A stretch of 64,000 bases of DNA from Methanogranum sp963676045 (GTDB lineage: Archaea > Thermoplasmatota > Thermoplasmata > Methanomassiliicoccales > Methanomethylophilaceae). The stretch is taken from the NCBI GenBank assembly GCA_963676045.1, contig OY780938.1:1178001-1242000 (forward strand), written 5' to 3'. Position numbers and translations under genes: made by a program. The notes under the pieces are model-generated. The model was not told where the DNA came from. It did not search any database and was given only the letters and a program-made list of their open reading frames with translations. Below, in pieces: positions 8,508 through 17,469 of the stretch. The first letter of the stretch is position 1, and every line of letters starts with the position of its first letter.

Positions 8508-9069
8508 TGCCTTTCAACTTCGGATATTCCCCTATTATCTCAGGTATGACGTCTAGGTCCCTACCATAAAGTTTTGAGAGTTCCCTGTGGAGCGATTCCA
8601 TGCGGTCTGCGCCACGGATCGCACCTTTGCTCCTAAGTTTATCAACGGAATACTTGTGGTTCACCACTTTGTTATCACTAACAAGATTGTCTGCGTGTGC
8701 AACGATCTTCTCTTCAAGCGTACGAGGCATATAATCGCCTGGTGGAAGCCCCATTTCAAGAACGTCCTCATCATCGAGCCCGGCACCAGTATGCTTTCTT
8801 ATGATGTCCACCAGTTCCTTCGGCAGGCCCAGGTCCTCGGCCATCTTCGCACCGATGGATGCGTGCATTATCGTATGGTCCACAGCCCTACCCATGTCAT
8901 GAAGCAAAGAACCCGCGATGACCAACGAAACATCTGCTGGATGGATATGATTCATCATCTCCTCCGCAACCGCCCTGACTGTACAGCAATGAACTATCAC
9001 ACGCTTCTTACATCCAACCTCGTATAGGATGTCGATGCATTGAATATCATTCGGAAGGTTTGTTGACAA
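8497..9069 (-). CDS. HD-domain (HDIG) phosphohydrolase family protein
   Basis: About 190 residues, with the metal-binding HD signature spread as VHCCTVRAVAE, GSLLHDMGRAVDH and VAHADNLVSDNK. It belongs to a conserved archaeal HDIG family whose substrate is not settled; nucleotides are likely. Third gene in the unit ArsR-like, trm56, HD. The frame opens with GTG at 9087; TTG 9069 has AAAGGGGGA at good distance and was preferred. Either start overlaps trm56. Confidence 0.85.
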   Translation of the reverse strand: MSTNLPNDIQCIDILYEVGCKKRVIVHCCTVRAVAEEMMNHIHPADVSLVIAGSLLHDMGRAVDHTIMHASIGAKMAEDLGLPKELVDIIRKHTGAGLDDEDVLEMGLPPGDYMPRTLEEKIVAHADNLVSDNKVVNHKYSVDKLRSKGAIRGADRMESLHRELSKLYGRDLDVIPEIIGEYPKLKGIIS

Positions 9070-9568
9070 CTTTTTTCCCCCTTTCACAAGGTATTACTGT
9101 CATTTGACCGTCGCGCTCTGCATATAACGCTTCGCCACCGGTTAAACGATCCAAGAATATCGCCAATGCGGCGATCTCGGAATGAGGTTGATTCCCGACT
9201 GAAACATTGAAATCGGCACGCTCGTAGACCTCAAATGGAACCTTCTCAGCACCGACTATTATAAGCATATCTTGGTCGCGAGGTATGTTCGGCATCGCCT
9301 CATCTACCCTCTGTCCGTACATCGTAAGATGCACGACCTTCCCATTGAAATCCTGAAGTACCTGCTTCCAAGTGACCCCAGTCTCGATCTTATAATCCCC
9401 GCCGAACCTGTCGACAACGCTCCTTATGTTCTCTTCCAGCTTGGGGTCCTTCGTATCGACATAGATACCTTTTGCACCAAGTGCTCTAGATGATAGGGCG
9501 ACATGGGTCGTGACACGCTTATCTCTATCGGGACGATGTCCGATGCGCATTATCCAGATGTCTGACAT
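9047..9568 (-). CDS. trm56: tRNA (cytidine(56)-2'-O)-methyltransferase
   Basis: 173 residues of the archaeal SPOUT enzyme aTrm56, which 2'-O-methylates C56 in the T loop of tRNAs. Family landmarks: N-terminal WIMRIGHRPDRDKRVTTHV, the knot region MLIIVGAEKVPFEVYERADF and VGNQPHSEIAALAIFLDRL. SAM is bound in the C-terminal trefoil knot. It starts 1 bp after the ArsR-like gene ends and overlaps the HD gene. Confidence 0.94.
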   Translation of the reverse strand: MSDIWIMRIGHRPDRDKRVTTHVALSSRALGAKGIYVDTKDPKLEENIRSVVDRFGGDYKIETGVTWKQVLQDFNGKVVHLTMYGQRVDEAMPNIPRDQDMLIIVGAEKVPFEVYERADFNVSVGNQPHSEIAALAIFLDRLTGGEALYAERDGQMTVIPCERGKKVVNKPSE

Positions 9569-9569
9569 C

Positions 9570-10070
9570 TTACTCTTCTCTGATCAGTTCTATCCTGTGC
9601 CCGCGATAGTCCATTTTCACAGACCTGCGAACAAGACTTTTGAGCATGGTTGATGAGAGTCCGAGTGCTTCCGCGACATCGCCTGAAAACCTTCCTTCCT
9701 TACCTACTTGCTCGAGAATCCTTTTTTCTATCGCAGCATACTCCGTCTCATCCATCATCGCAGCTGCCAGAACATCACTTATCTCATAAACTGGCCATTG
9801 TGCGTTGATATTGAAAGAAGTGTAGTATGTATGGTAAGATTTTTCAGGGTAGTTTCCATTCGTAGAGAGCCAACGGGTCTCTACGAGTTTCATCTTCTCA
9901 AAAAATATGATTGCATCTCTGCCTTCTGGACCGAATTTCTTTTCGATCTCATCAGCTGTCTTCCATTCCAAGGTCACCTCTTTCAACACGTCTCTTTTGA
10001 CGGGGGTATCAACCGACCGGAGCATTGGTACTAGCTCGGATGGCTCATTGATGACCTTAATCCTATTCAT
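9570..10070 (-). CDS. ArsR-like winged-helix protein linked to trm56
   Basis: 166 residues with an N-terminal winged helix (VKRDVLKEVTLEWKTADEIE, then DAIIFFEKMKLVETRW) and a C-terminal region containing a second HTH-like element (FSGDVAEALGLSSTMLKSLV). The middle region FNINAQWPVYEISDVLAAAM is compatible with a dimer interface. Directly upstream of trm56 with a 1 bp gap, so probably a fixed operon partner. Effector unknown. Confidence 0.78.
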   Translation of the reverse strand: MNRIKVINEPSELVPMLRSVDTPVKRDVLKEVTLEWKTADEIEKKFGPEGRDAIIFFEKMKLVETRWLSTNGNYPEKSYHTYYTSFNINAQWPVYEISDVLAAAMMDETEYAAIEKRILEQVGKEGRFSGDVAEALGLSSTMLKSLVRRSVKMDYRGHRIELIREE

Positions 10071-10189
10071 AGGATGTGGATTATATTCTCGTAAGTATAT
10101 AATTCCTTCTTAGAAACAGAAAATTTGTGTGAATGTTTATCAACTTTTCTGCGATAAGTTTTATTAACGCATCGACATTCGGGACACCA

Positions 10190-10357
10190 ATGGCGAAAGA
10201 AAAGCCCTTAGAACTAAAATGGCAGTGCCTTAACTGCTACAAGGTATACGAAGGACCTGATGCAGAGCAGAAAGCTCTTGATTGCTGTGGTTCCTTTACT
10301 CAGGGATGGTGGGCAAACTATTCCAAGTGGGGAAAGCAGAAGTGGTACGGTCGTTGA
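10190..10357 (+). CDS. Small cysteine-rich, possibly zinc-binding protein (55 aa)
   Basis: 55 residues starting MAKEKPLELKWQCLNCYKVY. CxxC at residues 13/16 and a CC pair near residue 33 could bind zinc in a rubredoxin-like knuckle; the tail WWANYSKWGKQKWYGR is rich in Trp and basic residues and could contact nucleic acid. ATG 10190 was preferred over an upstream frame extension because it begins the conserved-looking part. I do not recognise the family. Confidence 0.7.
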   Translation: MAKEKPLELKWQCLNCYKVYEGPDAEQKALDCCGSFTQGWWANYSKWGKQKWYGR

Positions 10358-10382
10358 ACGCCTCCTACTAAACACAATATAA

Positions 10383-10402
10383 ACAGCCTTAGCAAAGGCT
10401 GT
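10383..10402 (+). terminator. Hairpin downstream of the small Cys-rich gene
   Basis: ACAGCCTT and AAGGCTGT form a perfect 8-bp stem with the loop AGCA, 25 bp after the stop at 10357, followed by a T-containing stretch (ATTCATTTTC). It probably ends the upstream transcript; it could also be a protein-binding site before the gene at 10466. Confidence 0.5.
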
Positions 10403-10465
10403 ATTCATTTTCAATCATAATATCTTAACAGCAGGATTATCTAATCGAATTCCGTTCTGACAAAT

Positions 10466-10795
10466 ATGCCCGGCGAAGATGCCAAGATGCTGACCAAGAC
10501 AATGGAAGAGATGGATCTGATGGAAAGACACCTTCATATGCTGAAGGTCACGAAGGAATACCAACCCGTCGGTATAATCCGCCTATCGGAGATCCTTGAC
10601 ATCCCCAAACATAAGGTCCGCTACTCGCTGAGACTTCTTGAGAGGGAAGGACTGATAATCGCGACATCCGAAGGAGCCACAGTGACTGACAAATATGATC
10701 AGTTCATGGATGAACTTTCGACTCATCTTGATAAATTGGAGAAGCGCATAAATGAAGTTCGCTCAGAAATACCATATGCGAACGATAAGAATTAA
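10466..10795 (+). CDS. Winged-helix DNA-binding protein with C-terminal coiled coil
   Basis: 109 residues. After a charged N-terminal helix comes a winged helix: IIRLSEILDIPKHKVRYSLR, then LLEREGLIIATSEGATVTD. The C-terminal about 30 residues (FMDELSTHLDKLEKRINEVR) look like a coiled-coil dimerisation helix. Probably a transcription regulator. It is single and upstream of two tRNA genes on the same strand. Confidence 0.8.
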   Translation: MPGEDAKMLTKTMEEMDLMERHLHMLKVTKEYQPVGIIRLSEILDIPKHKVRYSLRLLEREGLIIATSEGATVTDKYDQFMDELSTHLDKLEKRINEVRSEIPYANDKN

Positions 10796-10825
10796 TATAA
10801 CCCTTTCATTCGCACCACTACACAA

Positions 10826-10898
10826 GCCGTCGTAGCTCAGCAGGTAGAGCGTGTGACTGTTAATCATAAGGTCCCCGGTTCAAATCCGTGCGACGGCG
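10826..10898 (+). tRNA. tRNA-Asn (GTT)
   Basis: Acceptor GCCGTCG/CGACGGC with discriminator G, D arm TAGCTCAGCAGGTAGAGC, anticodon loop CTGTTAA giving GTT, and T loop TTCAAAT. CCA is encoded at 10899-10901. The T stem CCCGG/CCGTG contains one C-T mismatch. Confidence 0.95.
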
Positions 10899-10956
10899 CC
10901 ATATCATATCGCCTTTCGATAGTTTTTTATCTATCCCCTTTCTAACCAGGGAATAA

Positions 10957-11030
10957 GGGCTCATAGCTTAGACAGGTAGAGCGCCCGGCTCATAACCGGG
11001 TGGTCGTCGGTTCAAATCCGACTGGGCCCA
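10957..11030 (+). tRNA. tRNA with CAT anticodon (elongator Met or Ile2)
   Basis: Acceptor GGGCTCA/TGGGCCC with one G-T pair, discriminator A, anticodon arm CCCGG-CTCATAA-CCGGG, T loop TTCAAAT, and CCA encoded at 11031-11033. It lacks the GGG/CCC anticodon-stem pairs and the A1-U72 pair of archaeal initiators. It could be elongator tRNA-Met or the tRNA-Ile2 that TiaS (encoded at 51129-52454) converts; sequence alone does not decide for me. Confidence 0.9.
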
Positions 11031-11171
11031 CCAGTTCTTTTACTATACGCAGATTTGTGCATGTTGGCACATATAGTTTTCCATCAAAAGCCTTAATATA
11101 GGTTTGTGTCTTTTGCCTACCTATTATAAGACCTGACCTAAACAGGTTTTTGCTCAAAGAGGTAGACCCAA

Positions 11172-12887
11172 ATGAAAATGCCGCGTATCCAAAAGGAGCT
11201 TACTGCCTGTCTCCAGTGTGGTTACTGTATCAACGTCTGTGAAGCACACAACCAGACACCATGGGAGTCTGACACCCCCAGGGGAAAGATATACTACTTG
11301 AATCAACTTTCTCAGGCCGACGGTCTAGACAAGCTCCTTAACAGAGAGGTTTCTCTGAGCCCGTACTTTGTCGATGCCATGTACAAATGTACTGGATGCG
11401 GCAACTGTGAGGTCGTCTGCCATGCACAGATACCACTCATCGAACTATGGGAGACAGTAAGAGCTTGGCTCGTCAAAGAGGGCGTAGGGCCGATGAAAGC
11501 CCATGCTGCGATGGCGAAGAAAGTCGAAGAATGCCATAACCCCTATGGAGAATCCGATACGAAAAGAGGAGACTGGTGGCCGTCAGATGTGCCTAAGGCG
11601 GACGTGCCCGATGTGATCTTCTTTGCTGGATGCACTGGATCATACAGACAGCAGGGTATCCCGCAGAACGGTGCACGCATACTTGCAAGGGCCGGAGTTA
11701 AGATGAACATCCTCGGAAAGGATGAATGGTGTTGCACTTCCCCGCTCCTGAGGACAGGTAACGACAAGTTCTCGCTTGAATGCGCTGAGACCGTCGTTGA
11801 AAAAGCGGACGGAATGGGTGCCAAGGATATGGTCATGACCTGTTCCGGATGTTTCAAGACCGTCTCCACGGACTTTGGAAAGTATTACGCAAAGGTCGGA
11901 CAGAATGTTTACCATTTCTCACAATATGCTGAGAAACTCATAAATGAGAAGAAACTCCCATTGAACAACGAATTCAAGGCGAAGGTCACATATCATGACC
12001 CCTGTCACCTTGGAAGACACATGGGCGTCTTCGATTCCCCGAGGAATGTCCTCAAGAAGATAAAGGGAATCGAAATAGTTGAGATGGAGAAATCCAGAGA
12101 GAACTCCAGGTGCTGCGGTGCAGGTGGAGGATACAAGAGTCAATACAATGACTTTGCAGTAAACGTCGCTGCAGAGAGGATCAGAGATGCAGAAGAGACT
12201 GGCGCCGAGATATTGGTCACATGCTGCCCGTTCTGCGTCACGAATCTTTCCCAAGGAGCTGCCAAGATCAAATCGAAGATCAAGGTCATGGACCTATCCG
12301 ACATACTCCTGCAGGTGACTGCACCTAAGATAGAGGAGCCTAAGAAGGAAGTACCTCCGTCCGCACCGGTTCAGAAGACCGAGGAGCCTAAGAAGGAAGC
12401 GACCCCTGCAGCAACACATGTTGTGGCCTCACATCAAGTCGACACGCCCCAAGTAAAGGTACAAGAAGAGAAACCAAAGGCAGAAGTTGTCGAGCCAACA
12501 AAGGTCGCAAGTCATCCTGAATCCTCGAAACCATTACCACCAGAACATGTGAGCAAGGTCGATGAAGATGAAGATGCGGACGAACCTGATAAGTTCACAG
12601 ATAACTCCCCTGCAGCCTTGGTTAGGAGGGCTGCATGGAACAAAGGCCTCAGATGCAGGAAGGACTATGGGGATTACACCATCCCGATAGCCTTCGTGAA
12701 ATCAAAGGTCGGAGTTTTCATATTGGACCAGGGAACGGTAGACCCTAAGATCAAGACAGCTCTGGAAGCAGATGACTGGATAGTTCTGAGTTTCAACACC
12801 AAGGACATCTCCAATGGTGAGGATCAGGCATCGGTCATACGCACCGCTGTGAAAGAAAACCTTAAGGTAATCAGAAAAAGGAAATGA
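11172..12887 (+). CDS. hdrD: CoB-CoM heterodisulfide reductase subunit D, fused to a nuclease-fold-like C-terminal domain
   Basis: 571 residues. Two ferredoxin-type clusters (C13/C16/C19/C23 and C73/C76/C79/C83) precede two CCG domains: C154...C187C188...C224xxC227 and C278...C314C315...C352xxC355, the cluster set that reduces CoM-S-S-CoB. This part matches HdrD. In Methanomassiliicoccales, which lack HdrE, HdrD is thought to work with an Fpo-like complex. Residues about 384-478 form a Pro/Lys/Glu linker with a repeated EEPKKE. Residues about 480-571 form an extra domain (AAWNKGLRCRKDYG, AFVKSKVGVFIL, ADDWIVLSFNTKDI) resembling the Vsr/DUF559 PD-(D/E)XK fold but lacking the catalytic Asp. GAGGT precedes the ATG. 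No partner subunit is adjacent. Confidence 0.92.
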   Translation: MKMPRIQKELTACLQCGYCINVCEAHNQTPWESDTPRGKIYYLNQLSQADGLDKLLNREVSLSPYFVDAMYKCTGCGNCEVVCHAQIPLIELWETVRAWLVKEGVGPMKAHAAMAKKVEECHNPYGESDTKRGDWWPSDVPKADVPDVIFFAGCTGSYRQQGIPQNGARILARAGVKMNILGKDEWCCTSPLLRTGNDKFSLECAETVVEKADGMGAKDMVMTCSGCFKTVSTDFGKYYAKVGQNVYHFSQYAEKLINEKKLPLNNEFKAKVTYHDPCHLGRHMGVFDSPRNVLKKIKGIEIVEMEKSRENSRCCGAGGGYKSQYNDFAVNVAAERIRDAEETGAEILVTCCPFCVTNLSQGAAKIKSKIKVMDLSDILLQVTAPKIEEPKKEVPPSAPVQKTEEPKKEATPAATHVVASHQVDTPQVKVQEEKPKAEVVEPTKVASHPESSKPLPPEHVSKVDEDEDADEPDKFTDNSPAALVRRAAWNKGLRCRKDYGDYTIPIAFVKSKVGVFILDQGTVDPKIKTALEADDWIVLSFNTKDISNGEDQASVIRTAVKENLKVIRKRK

Positions 12888-12927
12888 ATAAACAAATGGG
12901 GGGACTCCCCTCATATTTTCAATTTTC

Positions 12928-15669
12928 ATGTCGTTTCAAAATTTATCCCCAGAATTGGTAATCGCACTCAAAGAAAAAGGTATAACCTCCCCCACAGATC
13001 CTCAAAGGGATGCGATCCCGAAGATCGCGCAGGGCCATAACCTTCTACTCGTCGCGCCGACCGGGATTGGAAAGACAGAAGCAGCGATGCTTCCCATACT
13101 GGATGCCATATTCAAAACAAAATCAAAAAAAGGCATCAGATGCATGTACATCACCCCGTTGAGAGCGTTGAACAGGGATATGCTCAAAAGAATGGAGGAT
13201 TATGGGAACACATTGGGCATAACAGTTGGTGTTAGGCATGGGGACACCACACAGGCAGAGAGAAACAAACAGTCCCAAAAACCTCCAGACCTCCTGATAA
13301 CCACGCCGGAAACACTCCAGGTCCTCTTCACAGGCAAACGCCTGAGAGAGCATATGAAGAACATAGAATGGGTCGTGATCGATGAGATCCACGAATTGGC
13401 AAGTACAGAAAGAGGAGCGCAATTGAGCATTGCCCTTGAAAGACTTGTGAATCTATCTGGCGAATACCAGAGGATTGGATTGTCTGCCACTGTAGGCAAC
13501 ATCGATGACATCAAAAACTTCCTCTCAGGCGTCGGCAGAGAGGTCATGGTCTGCAAACATGACACGCATAGGGATTTCGAGATACATGTGGAATGTCCAG
13601 AACCACATGAGGACAGCCAGTTGTTGGACAGACTCCAAAGCGACCCTGAGATACTTGGAGTGATGGTGAGGGCGAAAGAACTCATCGATTCCGGAAAATC
13701 AACTCTTTTCTTTGTGAACACCCGTGAGACAGCCGAATGGCTGGCTGCGAGGTACCATCTTTGGGATGAGAACATACCTATCGATGTGCATCATGGATCC
13801 CTATCCAAAGAGAATAGGATGGACATGGAGGACCGTTTCAAAAATCAAGAGATAAAAGCTCTGATATGCACTTCATCCTTGGAATTGGGCATAGACATCG
13901 GATCTGCGGATCTGGTCATACAATATAATTCTCCCAGAAAGGTCTCCAGGATGATCCAGCGCGCAGGACGTGCCGGACACAGAATAGGGGGGAAGATAAG
14001 GTCCATAATACTTGCAACCGCACCTGATGAGGTCATTGAAGCCATGGTCGTGGCAAGGAAATCAGATGCCAAGGAGATCGAATACACCCCGGGAAGGCAT
14101 TCCCCGTTGTCCGTGCTGGCAAACCAGATAATCGCGATGACGATGGTCGGAAGGACCAGCAGAGACGATGCCTTCAAAATGGTCAAAAAAAGCAACATCT
14201 TCAAAGAACTTGGAAGAAAAGAGTTCGATGATGTCATCGAACAATTGAAAGGGATAAAATTATTGTTCGAAGAGGACAGTGGCTTCTATCGTTCAAAAAG
14301 AGGAATGGAATACTTCTACAGCAATATCTCCATGATACCCGATGAACGCACATATCTAATAAGGGACATAGCCACCAGAGGAATAATCGGATCTCTCGAT
14401 GAGAGCTTTGTAGCCACCTTTGCAGAACCTTTTGCGATGTTCATCGCGAAAGGACGCACATGGCGCATAGTGGAGATGCGTGAAGACGAACTACTGGTCG
14501 AAGAGGCGAAAGATGTTGGATCGGTCCCCTCTTGGGCAGGCTCAGACATACCTGTGCCTTTCGAAGTCGCTATGGAAGTAGGGAGGATCAGGAGGAATCG
14601 CGATTTCGAAAGATATCCCGGCGATAAGAATTGCTATGAGTGCGTATCAAAGTACTTCAAGGAACAAGACGAAAGATGGCCCATGCCCACAGACTCCCTC
14701 GTGACCCTCGAAACGGGAGACAGGATTGCGATACTGAACTGTTGTTTCGGGACCAGGGTCAATGAGACCATCGCGAAGATATACTCGGCGCTCCTCATCG
14801 CCCGCATCGGAGAAAGCATCGGCGTCACTACAGACGCATACAGGATAATCCTGGAACTCCCCCGCAATGTTGATAAAAAACTACTGATGGATACCTTACT
14901 CTCTATAAAACCTGGAACGATAGAGGCTCTAGCCAGGATAACGATATTGAACTCCACCTATCTTAAATGGAGATTCGTCCATGTTGCAAAGAAATTCGGA
15001 ATAATCGACAAGGATGCGGACCATCGCTTCATGAACTTCAACAGATTGTTCGATATGCACTATGGAACGCCCGCATACAACGATGCCGTAAATCTCGTAC
15101 TTTACGAAGATTTGGATATCGAGAACACCGAATTGGTCTTTTCGATGATCAAAGAGGGCAAGATACAGATAAAGGCCTCCGACATATCGCCGATCGGCCT
15201 TGAAGGCCTTACCAGATCGAAAGAATTGATGCAACCGATACGTGCCGACCATTCGATACTCATGGCACTCAAGAAAAGATTGGAAGATGAGCTTCTTTTT
15301 GCGTCCTGCGTCAGTTGCAAGGCGCAATGGAGACTGAGGGTCGCAGATGCTCCAAAACGTTTCAAGTGCCCTAATTGCGATGGCCGCATGATCGCGCTTC
15401 TGAAAAGTTACGAACGCGACAACATAAAGATCATGAAGAACAGCGAACTCGATGATCAGCAGAAGAAAGAGGCTCAGAGGATCATGAGGAACGCGAACCT
15501 TGTGAACGAATACGGCGGCACAGCCGCCATCGTACTCGCAGGCAGGGGCATCGGACCAGACAGCGCGTCCAAGATACTCAGGACGATGCATGTGGATGAA
15601 GATGAATTCCTAAGGGAAATAATGAATGCTGAGATCCTTTATGCGAAGACAAAACGCTTTTGGGATTGA
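12928..15669 (+). CDS. Lhr-family ATP-dependent helicase
   Basis: 913-residue superfamily 2 helicase: Q-motif region ITSPTDPQRDAIP, Walker A APTGIGKT (43-50), DEIH box (152-155), and the second RecA domain with TSSLELGIDIGSADLVIQYN and QRAGRAGHR. The winged-helix and Lhr-core region follow (VPSWAGSDIPVPFEVAMEVG). A C-terminal zinc knuckle pairs C794/C797 with C814/C817 and ends in a short helical tail. Size and layout fit archaeal Lhr proteins, which unwind DNA forks and RNA-DNA hybrids in repair. A second, much longer Lhr relative is encoded at 26639-31999. Confidence 0.93.
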   Translation: MSFQNLSPELVIALKEKGITSPTDPQRDAIPKIAQGHNLLLVAPTGIGKTEAAMLPILDAIFKTKSKKGIRCMYITPLRALNRDMLKRMEDYGNTLGITVGVRHGDTTQAERNKQSQKPPDLLITTPETLQVLFTGKRLREHMKNIEWVVIDEIHELASTERGAQLSIALERLVNLSGEYQRIGLSATVGNIDDIKNFLSGVGREVMVCKHDTHRDFEIHVECPEPHEDSQLLDRLQSDPEILGVMVRAKELIDSGKSTLFFVNTRETAEWLAARYHLWDENIPIDVHHGSLSKENRMDMEDRFKNQEIKALICTSSLELGIDIGSADLVIQYNSPRKVSRMIQRAGRAGHRIGGKIRSIILATAPDEVIEAMVVARKSDAKEIEYTPGRHSPLSVLANQIIAMTMVGRTSRDDAFKMVKKSNIFKELGRKEFDDVIEQLKGIKLLFEEDSGFYRSKRGMEYFYSNISMIPDERTYLIRDIATRGIIGSLDESFVATFAEPFAMFIAKGRTWRIVEMREDELLVEEAKDVGSVPSWAGSDIPVPFEVAMEVGRIRRNRDFERYPGDKNCYECVSKYFKEQDERWPMPTDSLVTLETGDRIAILNCCFGTRVNETIAKIYSALLIARIGESIGVTTDAYRIILELPRNVDKKLLMDTLLSIKPGTIEALARITILNSTYLKWRFVHVAKKFGIIDKDADHRFMNFNRLFDMHYGTPAYNDAVNLVLYEDLDIENTELVFSMIKEGKIQIKASDISPIGLEGLTRSKELMQPIRADHSILMALKKRLEDELLFASCVSCKAQWRLRVADAPKRFKCPNCDGRMIALLKSYERDNIKIMKNSELDDQQKKEAQRIMRNANLVNEYGGTAAIVLAGRGIGPDSASKILRTMHVDEDEFLREIMNAEILYAKTKRFWD

Positions 15670-16350
15670 TCATATATTGATGCCCTTTATCTTGAACTCG
15701 GGTTCCTTGTTATCCTCTTCTAAGACCTTTGGCTTCACATTGCATGCTGCCAGGAATCCTTTTGATATTACATACATCTCAGATGAAGTGTCACGGGATG
15801 CGGCTGGAGAATACACCTTTACGGATTGGAACCTCTTATCTAGTTCCTTCAATAACAGGTCCATCATATCCCCCATGAAGACCTTGCATACCATCTTTCC
15901 ATTCTTCCTGAGAACTCTGTCACAGACATCTACTGCGAACATGCAAAGGTCTACCGATCTCGCATGATCCGTCGAATAATGGCCAGCAATGTTGGGTGCC
16001 ATGTCCGAGAGTACCACGTCTGCCTTGCCACCGAAAACGTTCAGAAGCTCTATCATGGTCTTGTCTTCCGTGATATCGCCTATTATCGTAGTCACTCCGT
16101 CCATAGGCCTTATGTATCTGAGATCGACACCGACTACCTTGCCATCTCCTACACGCTCCTTGGCTACTTGCAACCAACCGCCTGGACATGCCCCCAGGTC
16201 CACCACTGAATCCCCCTTTTCGAAGATCCCGAAACGATCGTCTATCTGCATCAGTTTAAAGGATGCCCTGGACCTGTAGTTCAATTTCTTTGCGAGTTTG
16301 TAATAATACTCATTCTGTCTTTCGACAACCCAACGATCGTGCAAGCTCAC
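15670..16350 (-). CDS. rlmE: Ribosomal RNA 2'-O-methyltransferase RlmE/FtsJ
   Basis: 226 residues: Rossmann SAM site VVDLGACPGGWLQVA, and the K-D-K-E catalytic set spread over YRSRASFKL, VLSDMAPNIAG, KMVCKVFMG and SSEMYVISKG. The family 2'-O-methylates a uridine of large-subunit rRNA. A C-terminal tail of about 25 residues (VLEEDNKEPEFKIKGI) is lineage-specific. The start is GTG at 16350, with a CAATATAAG box about 25 bp upstream, so the mRNA is probably leaderless. Convergent with the Lhr gene. Confidence 0.94.
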   Translation of the reverse strand: MSLHDRWVVERQNEYYYKLAKKLNYRSRASFKLMQIDDRFGIFEKGDSVVDLGACPGGWLQVAKERVGDGKVVGVDLRYIRPMDGVTTIIGDITEDKTMIELLNVFGGKADVVLSDMAPNIAGHYSTDHARSVDLCMFAVDVCDRVLRKNGKMVCKVFMGDMMDLLLKELDKRFQSVKVYSPAASRDTSSEMYVISKGFLAACNVKPKVLEEDNKEPEFKIKGINI

Positions 16351-16449
16351 GAGCTTGCTTATATTGTCCTTCCTTAAACCATTTACGCCTTAGGACCACG
16401 TGCGAAAGTAATAATTAAAGGAAACCATCATGAGTAAGGAGGCCTCGAA

Positions 16450-17469
16450 ATGACAAGTGGATGGACTTACTCCAAAGCAGGCGTGAACATCGATAAGAAA
16501 TCAAGTGCGATCGAATCCCTGGTCGGCGAACTGAAATACAGGAGGGCAGGTTTTGGCCAGATGGTACAAATACCTGGCCTTTTCGCCAGTCTTATCGATT
16601 TCGGAGACAGGTACGTCACATTGGCGACCGACGGCGTAGGGACAAAGATCCTAGTGGCAGAGGAATTGGGAATATGGAACACAATCGGGATCGACTGCAT
16701 AGCAATGAACGTCAATGATACGATATGCGTGAATGCGGAACCCATATCCTTTGTCGATTATGTCGCGATAGACAAACCCAATGACGATCTGACTAAACAA
16801 ATAGGGGTAGGCCTCCAGAAAGGTGCCGAACTCTCCAATATGGAGATAGTCGGAGGAGAGATCGCAGTACTGCCTGAGATAATAAATGGCGTGGACCTCT
16901 CAGGAACATGTCTCGGACATGTGCAAAAAGATAAGATAATAACAGGTGAGAAATGTGAAGAAGGGGACCTCATAATATCACTTAGATCATCTGGAATACA
17001 TTCAAATGGATTGACGCTCGCTAGAAAGGTCTTCGAAGCATCCGGTTTATCGATGAAAGATAAGACCTCGGGATTATCCAAGTCTGTAGGGCTCGAACTG
17101 CTCACCCCGACTGAAATATATGTGAGACAAGTCCTAGAAATTACAGAGGAGAATACGATACACGGCCTGGTCGACATCACTGGCGGGGGACTTAGAAACA
17201 TACTAAGAATGAAAAAAGGCCTCAGATATATCATAAGCGACCCTGTGAAGCCAGATAATATCTTCACTAAGATACAAGAACTTGGCCAAATAGAAGACAG
17301 GGAAATCTATCAGACCCTCAACATGAGCATGGGTTTCACAATAATCGCACCACCAGAAGATGCTGAGAACATAGCATCGAAATACAAGAATGCAGAGATC
17401 GTTGGTCGCGTAGAAAAAGGAATGGGAGTATATCTCGAACCTTGCAATGTCCTGTACGACCATTACTGA
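16450..17469 (+). CDS. purM: Phosphoribosylformylglycinamidine cyclo-ligase
   Basis: 339 residues of PurM (AIR synthetase), which closes the imidazole ring in purine synthesis using ATP. Landmarks: YSKAGVNIDKKSSAIE at the N-terminus, the metal/ATP strand LATDGVGTKILVAEE, GIDCIAMNVNDTICVNAEP, and the C-terminal DITGGGLRNILRM. GGAGG lies 8 bp before the ATG. Single gene, convergent with DUF531 with a 7 bp overlap. Confidence 0.96.
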   Translation: MTSGWTYSKAGVNIDKKSSAIESLVGELKYRRAGFGQMVQIPGLFASLIDFGDRYVTLATDGVGTKILVAEELGIWNTIGIDCIAMNVNDTICVNAEPISFVDYVAIDKPNDDLTKQIGVGLQKGAELSNMEIVGGEIAVLPEIINGVDLSGTCLGHVQKDKIITGEKCEEGDLIISLRSSGIHSNGLTLARKVFEASGLSMKDKTSGLSKSVGLELLTPTEIYVRQVLEITEENTIHGLVDITGGGLRNILRMKKGLRYIISDPVKPDNIFTKIQELGQIEDREIYQTLNMSMGFTIIAPPEDAENIASKYKNAEIVGRVEKGMGVYLEPCNVLYDHY

